Positions 45,056 through 53,257 of a stretch of DNA of 64,000 nt are shown here, piece by piece. This stretch comes from Chryseobacterium oranimense (lineage in GTDB: Bacteria > Bacteroidota > Bacteroidia > Flavobacteriales > Weeksellaceae). Position 1 is the stretch's first letter; each line of letters opens with the position of its first letter. Under the pieces are notes generated by a model that did no database searches, had not been told where the DNA came from, and was given only the letters and a program-made list of their open reading frames with translations. The stretch lies in NCBI RefSeq assembly GCF_025244725.1, contig NZ_CP104203.1, positions 1,054,001-1,118,000 on the forward strand. Reading direction: 5' to 3'. The position numbers and the translations under genes are program-made.

Positions 45056-45361
45056 ATGATTTTTTATAACAGTATAAAAGATTACGAAGACCCGAAACGG
45101 CAGTATGAAGAAGAAGTGCTGGTTTTGGATGATACCGATGAAGTTTATAAGCTGGTACTCCATAATGACGACATCCACACTTTCGATTATGTGATAGATT
45201 GTCTGGTTGAAATCTGTAAGCATACCCTGGAGCAGGCAGAACAATGTACCATATTGGTTCATTACAAAGGAAAATGCACGGTTAAAACAGGATCAATGGA
45301 TCTTCTTAAGCCCATGCATGAAAAATTACTTTCAAGGGAATTAACAAGCGAAATAGTATAA
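45056..45361 (+). CDS. clpS: ATP-dependent Clp protease adaptor ClpS
   Basis: 101 residues. N-degron adaptor that delivers substrates with destabilising N-terminal residues to ClpAP. The binding pocket is visible as LHNDDIHTFDYVIDCL (Asn-Asp-Asp) and VHYKGKC (His). A charged N-terminal extension of about 35 residues is present. Co-transcribed with the CorC-type gene, perhaps only by chance; a terminator follows. Confidence 0.93.
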   Translation: MIFYNSIKDYEDPKRQYEEEVLVLDDTDEVYKLVLHNDDIHTFDYVIDCLVEICKHTLEQAEQCTILVHYKGKCTVKTGSMDLLKPMHEKLLSRELTSEIV

Positions 45362-45365
45362 ACAG

Positions 45366-45393
45366 AACTCTGCCATTCGGCGGAGTTTTTTTA
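45366..45393 (+). terminator. Terminator after clpS
   Basis: A 9-bp stem (45366-45374 with 45379-45387, one G-U pair), a 4-nt loop and a T-run. Confidence 0.88.
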
Positions 45394-45523
45394 TTAGGAT
45401 TAATTATTAAATTTATCAAAAAATAAAACTTAGGAATATTTTAAATCCACTGGCCGGTGCTGAATTTTTTTTATTAGAAACAAATTCTGAAGGGATTGTT
45501 TTAGTTGCATTCATCTAAAATAG

Positions 45524-45531
45524 TATATTTG
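45524..45531 (+). promoter_or_regulatory. -7 box of udk
   Basis: TATATTTG, 27 bp before the udk ATG. TTG at 45505-45507 is a possible -33 partner (16-bp spacer). Confidence 0.55.
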
Positions 45532-45558
45532 TACCAACTATAAAGAAACAAAAAAAGA

Positions 45559-46173
45559 ATGCTTGTAATAGGAATTGCCGGAGGTACAGGATCCGGCAAA
45601 ACTACAGTTGTTGACAAGATACTGCAACAGCTTGATATTGAAGGAATGAACATCCTTTCTCAGGATAATTATTATCACGACAACCCGAATCTGACACTGA
45701 CCGAGAGAGAAGCGCTCAACTACGACCATCCCAAGTCAATAGATTTCGATTTAATGATAAAACATGTGAAAGCTTTAAAAAACAATGAGTCTATAGAACA
45801 GCCCATTTACAGCTTTGTAACCCATTCCCGAACCGGCGACCATGTCACTGTAGAACCTAAAAATGTATTGGTAGTAGAAGGTATTCTGGTCCTTACCAAT
45901 AAAGAATTGCTGAAAGAGTTTGACCTTAAGGTATTCGTTCATGCAGATTCCGATGAAAGACTGATCAGAAGAATCAGGAGAGATACCCAGGAAAGGGGAA
46001 GAGACCTGAACGAAGTCCTTCACAGGTACCAGACCACACTGAAGCCAATGCATCAGGAATTCATAGAACCATCGAAGAATGAAGCCGATTTGATCATTCC
46101 GAACATGAGACAGAATTCCGTAGCGATTGATTTTTTAACTACTGTTATTAAAAATTCGTTGAGAAAACATTAA
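45559..46173 (+). CDS. udk: Uridine kinase
   Basis: 204-residue P-loop kinase that phosphorylates uridine and cytidine in pyrimidine salvage. Motifs: GIAGGTGSGKTT (P-loop), SQDNYYHD, YDHPKSIDF, and RIRRDTQERGRDL (lid). Normal length. It is followed 2 bp later by a FtsB/DivIC-like gene. Confidence 0.97.
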   Translation: MLVIGIAGGTGSGKTTVVDKILQQLDIEGMNILSQDNYYHDNPNLTLTEREALNYDHPKSIDFDLMIKHVKALKNNESIEQPIYSFVTHSRTGDHVTVEPKNVLVVEGILVLTNKELLKEFDLKVFVHADSDERLIRRIRRDTQERGRDLNEVLHRYQTTLKPMHQEFIEPSKNEADLIIPNMRQNSVAIDFLTTVIKNSLRKH

Positions 46174-46175
46174 AA

Positions 46176-46532
46176 ATGAAAGAAAACAAACTTATTAAAG
46201 ACATTCAGCCGAAATCTGAAACATTCAGAATGATCCAGAAATATGTTCTGAACAAATACACTATCACGATTTGTATGTTCCTCGTCTGGATGATTTTCTT
46301 TGATAAAACCTCTTTCCTTGTTATTAATGAACTGAACGGCGAGATCAGCCGATATGAAGACCAGCTGGAGTACTATAAAAAAGAGTATGAAAAAAATGAT
46401 AATTTTTATAAAAAGCTGATGAACAATAAGTCGGAAAAAGAAAAATACGCCAGAGAAAATTATTTCATGAAAAAACCGGATGAAGAAATCTTCATTCTGG
46501 TGGTAGACAGTACAAATGTTGCCAAAAAATAA
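46176..46532 (+). CDS. FtsB/DivIC-like septum formation initiator
   Basis: 118 residues: one membrane helix (about 28-48, ITICMFLVWMIFF), then a periplasmic coiled-coil (about 50-90). KEKYARENYFMKKPDEEIFIL is the family's typical end block. It works in the divisome with FtsL and FtsQ-type partners. Coupled to udk (2-bp gap). Confidence 0.9.
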   Translation: MKENKLIKDIQPKSETFRMIQKYVLNKYTITICMFLVWMIFFDKTSFLVINELNGEISRYEDQLEYYKKEYEKNDNFYKKLMNNKSEKEKYARENYFMKKPDEEIFILVVDSTNVAKK

Positions 46533-46606
46533 GAAATTTAAAGAATGAAATGTCAATGAGCTTTGCTGTGAATGGTCAATAGTCAATTTTTACAATTAAC
46601 TATCCT

Positions 46607-46639
46607 CCATTGATTTGCGAAGTAAAATTGACCATTCAC
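46607..46639 (-). repeat. Dispersed 33-bp repeat B, copy 1
   Basis: Shares 28 of 33 positions with copy 2 (46699-46731) in the same orientation. Core of the minus strand: ACTTCGCAAATCAATGG. Confidence 0.75.
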
Positions 46640-46698
46640 GTAAAAAATAAACAAAGCAGTGAATTGTTAAGCGTCAATTGTCAACGATTAAAACTTCA

Positions 46699-46731
46699 CC
46701 ATTGACCTGCGAAGCAGAATTCACCATTCAC
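46699..46731 (-). repeat. Dispersed 33-bp repeat B, copy 2
   Basis: Core on the minus strand is TGCTTCGCAGGTCAATGG. It ends 8 bp before the mutA ATG, so the mutA leader contains it. A third copy lies at 58374-58406 (28 of 33 identical). Confidence 0.78.
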
Positions 46732-46739
46732 CTAATTAA

Positions 46740-47906
46740 ATGCCAATGTCAGCAGATATACTTCCAAACTGGGAAAATTTAGTAAAAAAGCAACTGAAAA
46801 CAGAAGACATTTATTCCATTCTAAAGAAAGAAAACCTGGAAGGAATTGATGTGAAACCTTTTTACAGTGAAGTTCAAAAACCCTTGGCAAACCTGCCGAA
46901 AGTGGAAGAAAATACTCATCTCGTAGCCAGATATCATGAAAGTTTGGAAGAAGATGTTTTTGCATTTATTTTAGACCATAACGTCGAAAATCTTGAGCAG
47001 AAAACAATCTTTGTGAACAATAAAGACCTTGCCGGCCACATCAGCCCGAAAGAAGAGGATCAGTACTTTTCCCTGATTGATGTTTTTAATGAAAATGAGG
47101 GAACTATTGATGACCAGCTGACAAAAGAACTTTTATCAAAAGACTTCAGAAGAAACATCTGTGTTGATATTTCGCTTCATCAGAATGCGGGCGCTGCCAT
47201 TTATCAGCAGCTGGGAATTGCTTTGGCGAAATCCAAAGAGCTTATTGAAGTCTATGGTCCTGAAATTTTAAATAAACTGATTTTCAGAATCGCGGTCGGA
47301 GGAAATTATTTCTTTGAGATGGCTAAACTGAGGGCTTTTAAGATCGTTTTTAACCAACTTTCCAGAGAATATGGGCTAAATGAAACCCCATACATTTTTG
47401 CAGAAACATCTTTAAGAAATAAAGCTGTTGCAGATAATGAAAATAATCTGATCCGCTCAACCCTGGAACTGGCTTCTGCCATGATTGCGGGTGCAGATGC
47501 TGTTTTCAGCAACAATTATCTGGTGAACAGGAGTACCGATAATTCCGAAGAGATTTCTTTTAAGCAGCAGATTGTTCTGGCTTACGAAAGTATCATTAAT
47601 GTATTTGAAGATGCATCGAACGGAAGCTATTACGTTGAAGATATTACCCGTCAGATGGCAGAAAAATCCTGGGCACTGTTTGTTGAAATTGAAGAGGCAG
47701 GAGGGTATCTGGAACTTTTGAAACAGGGAATCATTCAGAAAAAGATCTACGACCATGCCGTTGAAGAGCAAAGATGGGTGGAAGAAGGAAAAATAAAGCT
47801 GATAGGAGTGAATTTATACCCCAAATTAGACGTTAAAAGATCGATTGAAGAACTTTACAGCAAAAAAGAAATAAAAGCCGTACGTTGGGCTGAAATGTTT
47901 GAATAG
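46740..47906 (+). CDS. mutA: Methylmalonyl-CoA mutase small (beta) subunit
   Basis: Non-catalytic subunit of the B12-dependent mutase that interconverts succinyl-CoA and (R)-methylmalonyl-CoA. Family blocks: HQNAGAAIYQQLGIALAKSKELIEVYG, FRIAVGGNYFFEMAKLRAF, AETSLRNKAV. Only 388 residues, with no C-terminal B12-binding domain, as in short flavobacterial forms. Starts 46740 or 46746 (both ATG). The catalytic subunit gene (mutB/scpA), often adjacent, is not downstream here; the next genes are unrelated. Confidence 0.88.
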   Translation: MPMSADILPNWENLVKKQLKTEDIYSILKKENLEGIDVKPFYSEVQKPLANLPKVEENTHLVARYHESLEEDVFAFILDHNVENLEQKTIFVNNKDLAGHISPKEEDQYFSLIDVFNENEGTIDDQLTKELLSKDFRRNICVDISLHQNAGAAIYQQLGIALAKSKELIEVYGPEILNKLIFRIAVGGNYFFEMAKLRAFKIVFNQLSREYGLNETPYIFAETSLRNKAVADNENNLIRSTLELASAMIAGADAVFSNNYLVNRSTDNSEEISFKQQIVLAYESIINVFEDASNGSYYVEDITRQMAEKSWALFVEIEEAGGYLELLKQGIIQKKIYDHAVEEQRWVEEGKIKLIGVNLYPKLDVKRSIEELYSKKEIKAVRWAEMFE

Positions 47907-47977
47907 TTCCAGCTTCTCATAAATACTCTTACCTGTAGAAATATATTTAATAATTAAAGAAAAGCTGAATTAACTTG

Positions 47978-48011
47978 TTTGAATATACGCTCACTTTTGG
48001 AAGTATTTTTG
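47978..48011 (+). promoter_or_regulatory. Promoter upstream of the inverted-repeat element
   Basis: TTTG (47978-47981), 22-bp spacer, TATTTTTG (48004-48011). The predicted start lies next to the left repeat arm at 48022. It could drive the GxxExxY gene and perhaps originally the methyltransferase gene. Confidence 0.5.
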
Positions 48012-48021
48012 CAAATTTTTT

Positions 48022-48054
48022 AATTCCCACAGATTTTTCAGATAACGCAGATTT
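48022..48054 (+). repeat. Left arm of 33-bp inverted repeat
   Basis: Pairs with 48477-48509 at 26 of 33 positions when inverted. Words CCCACAGAT and CGCAGATTT are shared. It flanks the GxxExxY gene. Confidence 0.75.
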
Positions 48055-48085
48055 TGTAGTTTTGTTATAGACAAAACTTACACAA

Positions 48086-48469
48086 ATGACTGAAAACGAA
48101 ATTAGTTTTTACATCAGAAAATCTATATTTTCTGTATATAATGAACTTGGGCCAGGGCTTTTTGAAAAAGTATATGAAAAAGTACTTGCTTATGAACTGG
48201 CAAGTAATGGGCTGAATATTCAAACACAAGTTTCTATTCCGATTAAATTCAAAGGTACTATAATTGATTCAAGCTTTATTGCGGATATAATTGTAGAAAA
48301 TAAAGTGATTATAGAAATAAAATCTATTTCTGAAATTAATAACATTCATCACAAACAATTATTAACCTATTTAAAATTAACAGGTTTGAAATTAGGAATA
48401 CTAGTTAATTTTAATACAGACTATATCGATAAAAGTATAATTAGAAAGATCAATGGAATTATAACTTAA
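48086..48469 (+). CDS. GxxExxY family protein (PD-(D/E)XK nuclease-like)
   Basis: 127 residues. The family signature GPGLFEKVYEKVLAYEL (GxxExxY) is at about 22-38 and the nuclease-like core ADIIVENKVIIEIKSI has Asp, Glu and Lys in the PD-(D/E)XK order. Function is unknown; such genes are scattered in bacterial genomes and differ between strains. It is the only gene between two arms of an inverted repeat (48022-48054 and 48477-48509). The AT content is higher than in the flanking genes. Confidence 0.85.
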   Translation: MTENEISFYIRKSIFSVYNELGPGLFEKVYEKVLAYELASNGLNIQTQVSIPIKFKGTIIDSSFIADIIVENKVIIEIKSISEINNIHHKQLLTYLKLTGLKLGILVNFNTDYIDKSIIRKINGIIT

Positions 48470-48476
48470 TAATTTC

Positions 48477-48509
48477 AAATCTGTGATATTTGTGACATCT
48501 GTGGGAAAT
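48477..48509 (-). repeat. Right arm of 33-bp inverted repeat
   Basis: Inverted partner of 48022-48054. It overlaps the first codons of the methyltransferase frame (GTG at 48483, 48492 or 48501). Confidence 0.75.
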
Positions 48510-49655
48510 AACAATATAATACAAAACAAAGAAATCCAGGATTACATCAATGCTAATCTACACACAGATCTGCATGCTCTGTTATTAAAGAAATCCCCCT
48601 TTCCTGACGTTTCCATGCATGAAATTGTTCAACAAATCAAAGGAAAACAGACTGCACAAAAGAAATTCCCGTTTCTGCTGAAAGAAGGCATTATTTTCCC
48701 GCCTCAGCTTAATTTGGAACAGGCTTCCTCGGAAACAACGGCGCTCTATAAGTCACAGATCCTTAAAGGAAATAAATTCGTAGATCTGACCAGCGGTTTT
48801 GGAATCGATGCCTATTATCTTTCCGGGAATTTCAATGAAGTGACTCTCGTGGAACAAAACCTCGAATTACTGAATATAGTAGAACATAATTGGAAAATTT
48901 TAGGCAGAAAAGCATCTTTTATCAATCAAAATCTGGAAGACTTTCTGAGTACGAATAAAGAATATTTTGATGTTATTTATTTAGATCCTGCAAGAAGGGA
49001 CCAGAATAAAAATAAAGTCTTTCTGCTTGAAGATCTTTCACCGGACATTCTGCAGATCAAAGAAATTCTTCTTGCCACTGCAGATCAGGTCATTATAAAA
49101 CTTTCACCGTTAATCGATTTAAAATATCTGATTTCGGTATTGCCAGGTATTTTCAGGATAGAAATAATAGCCCTGAAAAATGATGTAAAAGAAGCCGTTG
49201 TTTTTTTATCCAATGAAAAAAAAGATGGCATTACAGTAAATTGTATCAACCTGGAAAGCGGGGAACCTGATTTTAAGTTCGTATTTGGAGATGAGGAAAA
49301 TGTTCAGGCTGTATATTCTGAGCCTGAAAAATTCATATATATTCCCAATAACAGTATTTTAAAAGCAGGAGTTTTTAATCTGATTTCTGAAAGGTTCAAC
49401 CTTAAAAAGCTTCATCCGAATACCCACATCTATACTTCGCCTCAAAAGGTTGGAGGTTTTCCCGGCAGGATTTTGGAAATGGAAGTGGTTGAATCCAAGC
49501 AGATTAAGAAGAAAGGACAGTTTAATATTATTTCAAAGAATTATCCCTTAAAACCTGACGATATCAAAAAAAAATATGGGATAAAAGACGGCGGTGAAAG
49601 CTATCTTATTTTTACACAATCCAAAAAAGGGAAAATAATTTTAAAATCACTATAA
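48483..49655 (+). CDS. Class I SAM-dependent methyltransferase with THUMP-like C-terminus
   Basis: Rossmann methyltransferase: SAM motif KFVDLTSGFGIDAYYLS (about 93-109), then VTLVEQN and YLDPARRD (catalytic DPARR block). The C-terminal half (about 230-390) resembles the THUMP-like domain of Bacteroidetes homologues; the likely substrate is RNA. There is no ATG near the expected N-terminus: the frame opens with GTG codons at 48483, 48492 and 48501 inside the right inverted-repeat arm; the true start is uncertain. Confidence 0.88.
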   Translation: MIFVTSVGNNNIIQNKEIQDYINANLHTDLHALLLKKSPFPDVSMHEIVQQIKGKQTAQKKFPFLLKEGIIFPPQLNLEQASSETTALYKSQILKGNKFVDLTSGFGIDAYYLSGNFNEVTLVEQNLELLNIVEHNWKILGRKASFINQNLEDFLSTNKEYFDVIYLDPARRDQNKNKVFLLEDLSPDILQIKEILLATADQVIIKLSPLIDLKYLISVLPGIFRIEIIALKNDVKEAVVFLSNEKKDGITVNCINLESGEPDFKFVFGDEENVQAVYSEPEKFIYIPNNSILKAGVFNLISERFNLKKLHPNTHIYTSPQKVGGFPGRILEMEVVESKQIKKKGQFNIISKNYPLKPDDIKKKYGIKDGGESYLIFTQSKKGKIILKSL

Positions 49656-49791
49656 AAATGTTGCCGAAAAAAGCAGGATTTCTTACTTTTGGGCAATCAA
49701 AAATTAAGCATGAAATCGCTTGCTGTAAAAATAATTGATACAGACTGAAATAATGCGATTCCATATGACCTTAAAAAAATAAATTTTGCAT

Positions 49792-50457
49792 ATGAAAAAA
49801 TTAATTATATGTTTAGCTGTTGCAACAGTAGCCGTAAGCTGTAAAAAGATTCAGGCAGGAGGAAACAAGAATACTCTGAAACTGGAAGAAGGAGTAGAAA
49901 GATATTCCGACGATGTACAGGTAGGAGGTGAAGCACACGGTCATGAAGCTGCTGCAGGACATGGTTCTGAACATGCTGAGAAGAAATCTCAGGTTTCTAT
50001 TGATTTGAATGGAGTTGCCCTGAAAGGTTTTGCAAACGGAATGGAAGACAGCATGGTAAAATATCTGAAGTCAGGTCAATATGCTTCTGCAACTGAAGAC
50101 GGATTAAAATCTGTATGGTATGATTTCGATAATGTAAACTTCAAAATAGGTTCTGCCAATCAACTGGAAGCTGGTTCTCAGGAGCAGCTGGACAATCTGG
50201 CTAAAATTTTGAAGGCTTACCCGGATGCAAAAATTAAAATTGGAGGTTATACGGATAAAACCGGAGATGAACCTAAAAATGTGAAATTATCTCAGGACAG
50301 AGCCAATTTCATTAAAGCTCAGCTTACAAGCTTAGGTGCCGGAGGACAAATCGTTTCAGCAGAAGGATACGGAAGCCAGTTTGCAAAAGTAGATGCGAAA
50401 GCATCTGATGCAGAAAGAGCGTCTGACAGAAAAATGTCTGTAAGATTTACAAAATAA
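49792..50457 (+). CDS. OmpA-family lipoprotein
   Basis: The ATG at 49792 gives a lipoprotein signal ending AVSCKK (Cys at about 17). A His/Gly/Glu-rich spacer (about 45-65) is followed by an OmpA peptidoglycan-binding domain (about 115-221): IKIGGYTDKTGDEPKNVKLSQDRA and ERASDRKMSVRF. Probably links the outer membrane to peptidoglycan. Single gene with a terminator. Confidence 0.93.
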   Translation: MKKLIICLAVATVAVSCKKIQAGGNKNTLKLEEGVERYSDDVQVGGEAHGHEAAAGHGSEHAEKKSQVSIDLNGVALKGFANGMEDSMVKYLKSGQYASATEDGLKSVWYDFDNVNFKIGSANQLEAGSQEQLDNLAKILKAYPDAKIKIGGYTDKTGDEPKNVKLSQDRANFIKAQLTSLGAGGQIVSAEGYGSQFAKVDAKASDAERASDRKMSVRFTK

Positions 50458-50480
50458 TTTAAATACAATAAAGTATATGA

Positions 50481-50509
50481 ATGTCTTGCTCAAGCAGGGC
50501 ATTTTTTTT
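50481..50509 (+). terminator. Terminator after OmpA-like gene
   Basis: A 10-bp stem (50481-50490 with 50493-50502, including three G-U pairs) followed by a run of T to 50509. Confidence 0.75.
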
Positions 50510-50534
50510 ATTTTTAACGAAACAAATTTTTACA

Positions 50535-51914
50535 ATGCAAGAGACATTAAATTACATCAACGAAAACAAACAGCGTTTCGTGGATGAATTATTTGAGTTA
50601 TTGAGAATTCCTTCTATTTCTGCAGATCCGGCTTATAAAAATGATGTATTGAAGTGTGCAGACGTGTGTGCAGAACATCTTAAAAATGCAGAGGCCGATC
50701 ATGTTGAAGTATGCAAAACAAATGGATATCCCATCGTTTTCGGAGAAAAGATTATAAATAAAAACCTTCCTACGGTACTTGTATACGGCCATTATGATGT
50801 ACAGCCTGCCGATCCTTTGGAATTATGGAAAAAACCGCCTTTTGAACCCTATATTGAGAAAACGGACCTTCACCCTGAAGGAGCCATCTTTGCCAGAGGT
50901 TCCGCAGATGATAAAGGGCAGTTTTTTATGCATGTGAAAGCTTTTGAAGCGATGATGAAGACCAACTCACTTCCTTGCAACGTAAAATTCATCCTGGAGG
51001 GTGAAGAAGAGGTAGGATCTGTGAGCCTGGGAGATTTCGTTAATGAAAATAAAGAAAAACTGTCATGCGACTGTATTCTTATCTCTGATACCCATATCTA
51101 CAGCAATGAGCAGCCTACTGTAACTACAGGTTTAAGAGGTTTAAGTTATGTAGAAGTAGAAGTGGAGGGACCTAACAGAGACCTTCATTCAGGGCTTTAC
51201 GGAGGAGCGGTTCCAAACCCTATTCATGTGCTTTCCAGAATGATTGCCAAACTGATCGATGAAGACGGACATATTACTATCGATGGTTTCTATGACAATG
51301 TAGAAACTGTTTCAGATGCTGAAAGAGCAGATATGAATAAGCTAAAGGATAACCCTGAAGAATTCAAGAAATCTATCGGGCTTAGCGGAGTGGAAGGGGA
51401 AAAAGGCTATACAACGCTTGAAAGAACCTCTATCCGTCCTACTTTAGACTGCAATGGAATCTGGGGAGGATATACAGGAGAAGGAGCCAAAACAGTGATT
51501 CCTTCCAAAGCTTCTGCCAAAATATCAATGCGTCTGGTTCCTTATCAGACCCCTGAAGAAATTACAGAAAAATTCACAAAATACTTTGAAAAGATCGCTC
51601 CCGAGAACGTGAAAGTAAAAGTAACTCCTCACCACGGAGGAATGCCGTATGTTTTACCAAGTGATACCAAAGAGTTTTTAGCTGCTAAAAAAGCTATGGA
51701 AACTGCTTTCGGTAAAGAAGTTCTTCCTTACAGAAGCGGTGGAAGTATTCCGATCACTGCAATGTTTGAAAAAGTTTTAGGAGCTAAGTCTGTGTTAATG
51801 GGCTTTGGACTGGATTCAGATGCAATCCACTCACCGAACGAACATTATGGGCTGTTCAATTTTTATAAAGGAATTGAAAGTATCCCGTTATTCTTCGAAA
51901 ATTATTCTAAATAA
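50535..51914 (+). CDS. M20 family dipeptidase
   Basis: Zinc peptidase of the M20 (ArgE/DapE/CNDP-like) family, 459 residues from the ATG at 50535. Metal ligands are visible: His and Asp in VLVYGHYDVQPADP, RGSADDKGQ, EGEEEVGS (catalytic Glu pair), and a late His in DAIHSPNEHYG. Likely cytoplasmic, cleaving dipeptides. Monocistronic. Confidence 0.94.
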   Translation: MQETLNYINENKQRFVDELFELLRIPSISADPAYKNDVLKCADVCAEHLKNAEADHVEVCKTNGYPIVFGEKIINKNLPTVLVYGHYDVQPADPLELWKKPPFEPYIEKTDLHPEGAIFARGSADDKGQFFMHVKAFEAMMKTNSLPCNVKFILEGEEEVGSVSLGDFVNENKEKLSCDCILISDTHIYSNEQPTVTTGLRGLSYVEVEVEGPNRDLHSGLYGGAVPNPIHVLSRMIAKLIDEDGHITIDGFYDNVETVSDAERADMNKLKDNPEEFKKSIGLSGVEGEKGYTTLERTSIRPTLDCNGIWGGYTGEGAKTVIPSKASAKISMRLVPYQTPEEITEKFTKYFEKIAPENVKVKVTPHHGGMPYVLPSDTKEFLAAKKAMETAFGKEVLPYRSGGSIPITAMFEKVLGAKSVLMGFGLDSDAIHSPNEHYGLFNFYKGIESIPLFFENYSK

Positions 51915-51937
51915 TTAATATTTTACAAACATAATGT

Positions 51938-51967
51938 ATAAAGCGTTCCGACATCGGAGCGCTTTAT
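51938..51967 (+). terminator. Terminator after the dipeptidase gene
   Basis: A 13-bp stem (51938-51950 with 51955-51967, one G-U pair), loop ACAT, with modest T-content after it. Confidence 0.8.
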
Positions 51968-52052
51968 GCTTTTATATGATAATATCGCTATCAAATGATA
52001 TTTTTTTTAATAATCTATGTGTTTATTTTTAGTTCAACCTAAAAATAATACT

Positions 52053-52970
52053 ATGAAAAAAATCTATCCCTTCACATTCTGCTTGTTTTCAGCATTTTCC
52101 TTTGCGCAGCAGATGGTTTCTTTTGAATATTTAGACGGCTTTCATACCGGAGATGTCCATGGTCAGGGGACATGGATCAGTACACCAACAGGCGATGTGC
52201 CGCCCAATGTGCTTAACCAGATAATTTGTACAGATACGGCAACCGATGGAGCTAATTCCCTGAAAATAGTAAAGGAAAATACATATGGAACCCAGTCGGT
52301 TCCCATAATAGGAGCATTTGATAATCTTCCTGTATTACTTCCCTATAATAGTTTTACTGTTTCTTTTGATATCAATATGTCTCAGCTCAATGGATCCATT
52401 TTTAGCTTTCAGGGAGTAAGCAGTGCTGACGAGAAATACATTGTGAGACTCGATTTTGATAATATCGGTAATATGAAGGTTCTGAAAACAATTTCAGGCA
52501 TCCCCGTAATGGAATCAGCTTCAGGAAGCTGGCTTCCGAATGTATGGTATCAGATAAAAGTAGTAGGTACATCGGCTGATGTCAAGTATTATGTGAATGG
52601 AGTTTTAATTTATTCCGGTTCGGCAGCAGAATCAATGGATATAAATCAGCTGCGCTTCGTACATGATAACGCAGACGGATCAGCCTATATTGATAATATT
52701 AAAGTGTACAATCAGGCATTATTATCCGTAGCAGACAATGCTGTAAATAAAAAGACGATAGAAGTATATCCCAATCCTGCTTCAGATTTTATTAAGATAA
52801 GTTCTTCAGCTAAAATAAAAAGCGTAGAAATTTATGATGCAGCGGGTAAAAAGATTCAGGCCGGGCTGGAAAACAATAAAGTAGACATTAGAAATCTTTC
52901 TCCGGGATCTTATCTGATTAATATTAAATCTGAAAACGGTAATTTTTCAGAGAAATTTATTAAGAAATAA
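52053..52970 (+). CDS. T9SS cargo protein with LamG-like domain (first of three)
   Basis: Signal peptide (MKKIYPFTFCLFSAFSFAQ) at the ATG 52053. Residues about 25-225 form a concanavalin-like beta sandwich (SFEYLDGFHTGDVHGQGTW; VWYQIKVVGTSADVKYYVNG; AYIDNIKVYN). The C-terminal type A sorting domain starts at about 235: IEVYPNPASDFI, IYDAAGKKI, YLINIKSENG, FIKK. The protein should cross the outer membrane by type IX secretion and be anchored at the surface. Ligand unknown. Confidence 0.9.
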   Translation: MKKIYPFTFCLFSAFSFAQQMVSFEYLDGFHTGDVHGQGTWISTPTGDVPPNVLNQIICTDTATDGANSLKIVKENTYGTQSVPIIGAFDNLPVLLPYNSFTVSFDINMSQLNGSIFSFQGVSSADEKYIVRLDFDNIGNMKVLKTISGIPVMESASGSWLPNVWYQIKVVGTSADVKYYVNGVLIYSGSAAESMDINQLRFVHDNADGSAYIDNIKVYNQALLSVADNAVNKKTIEVYPNPASDFIKISSSAKIKSVEIYDAAGKKIQAGLENNKVDIRNLSPGSYLINIKSENGNFSEKFIKK

Positions 52971-53257
52971 TATAAAGCTTGCTAAAGGATTAATTTTCTT
53001 GTATTTAGGATGTTTTTTACTTGTTCCGATAGATATTTTTGTGTTTTGATGTTTTTTCAGTTAAAATATTTTATATAAGTCGATTTTTTAGAAAAATCAT
53101 TTATATTTTATGTTTTCAGCAAAAATGGTATAAATGATATATTTTAAGCTTTTTGGTTAAAATATTAACTTATGTTATTGAATTACAGTAATATTTTTTT
53201 AAATTAGAATAAAAGTTCTATATTTACTAGACTAATTAATAATGAAAAAATAATATC

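Noticed and set aside
46740..47906. mutA as a truncated pseudogene
   Set aside because: The frame is intact, conserved blocks are all present, and flavobacterial small subunits can be short.
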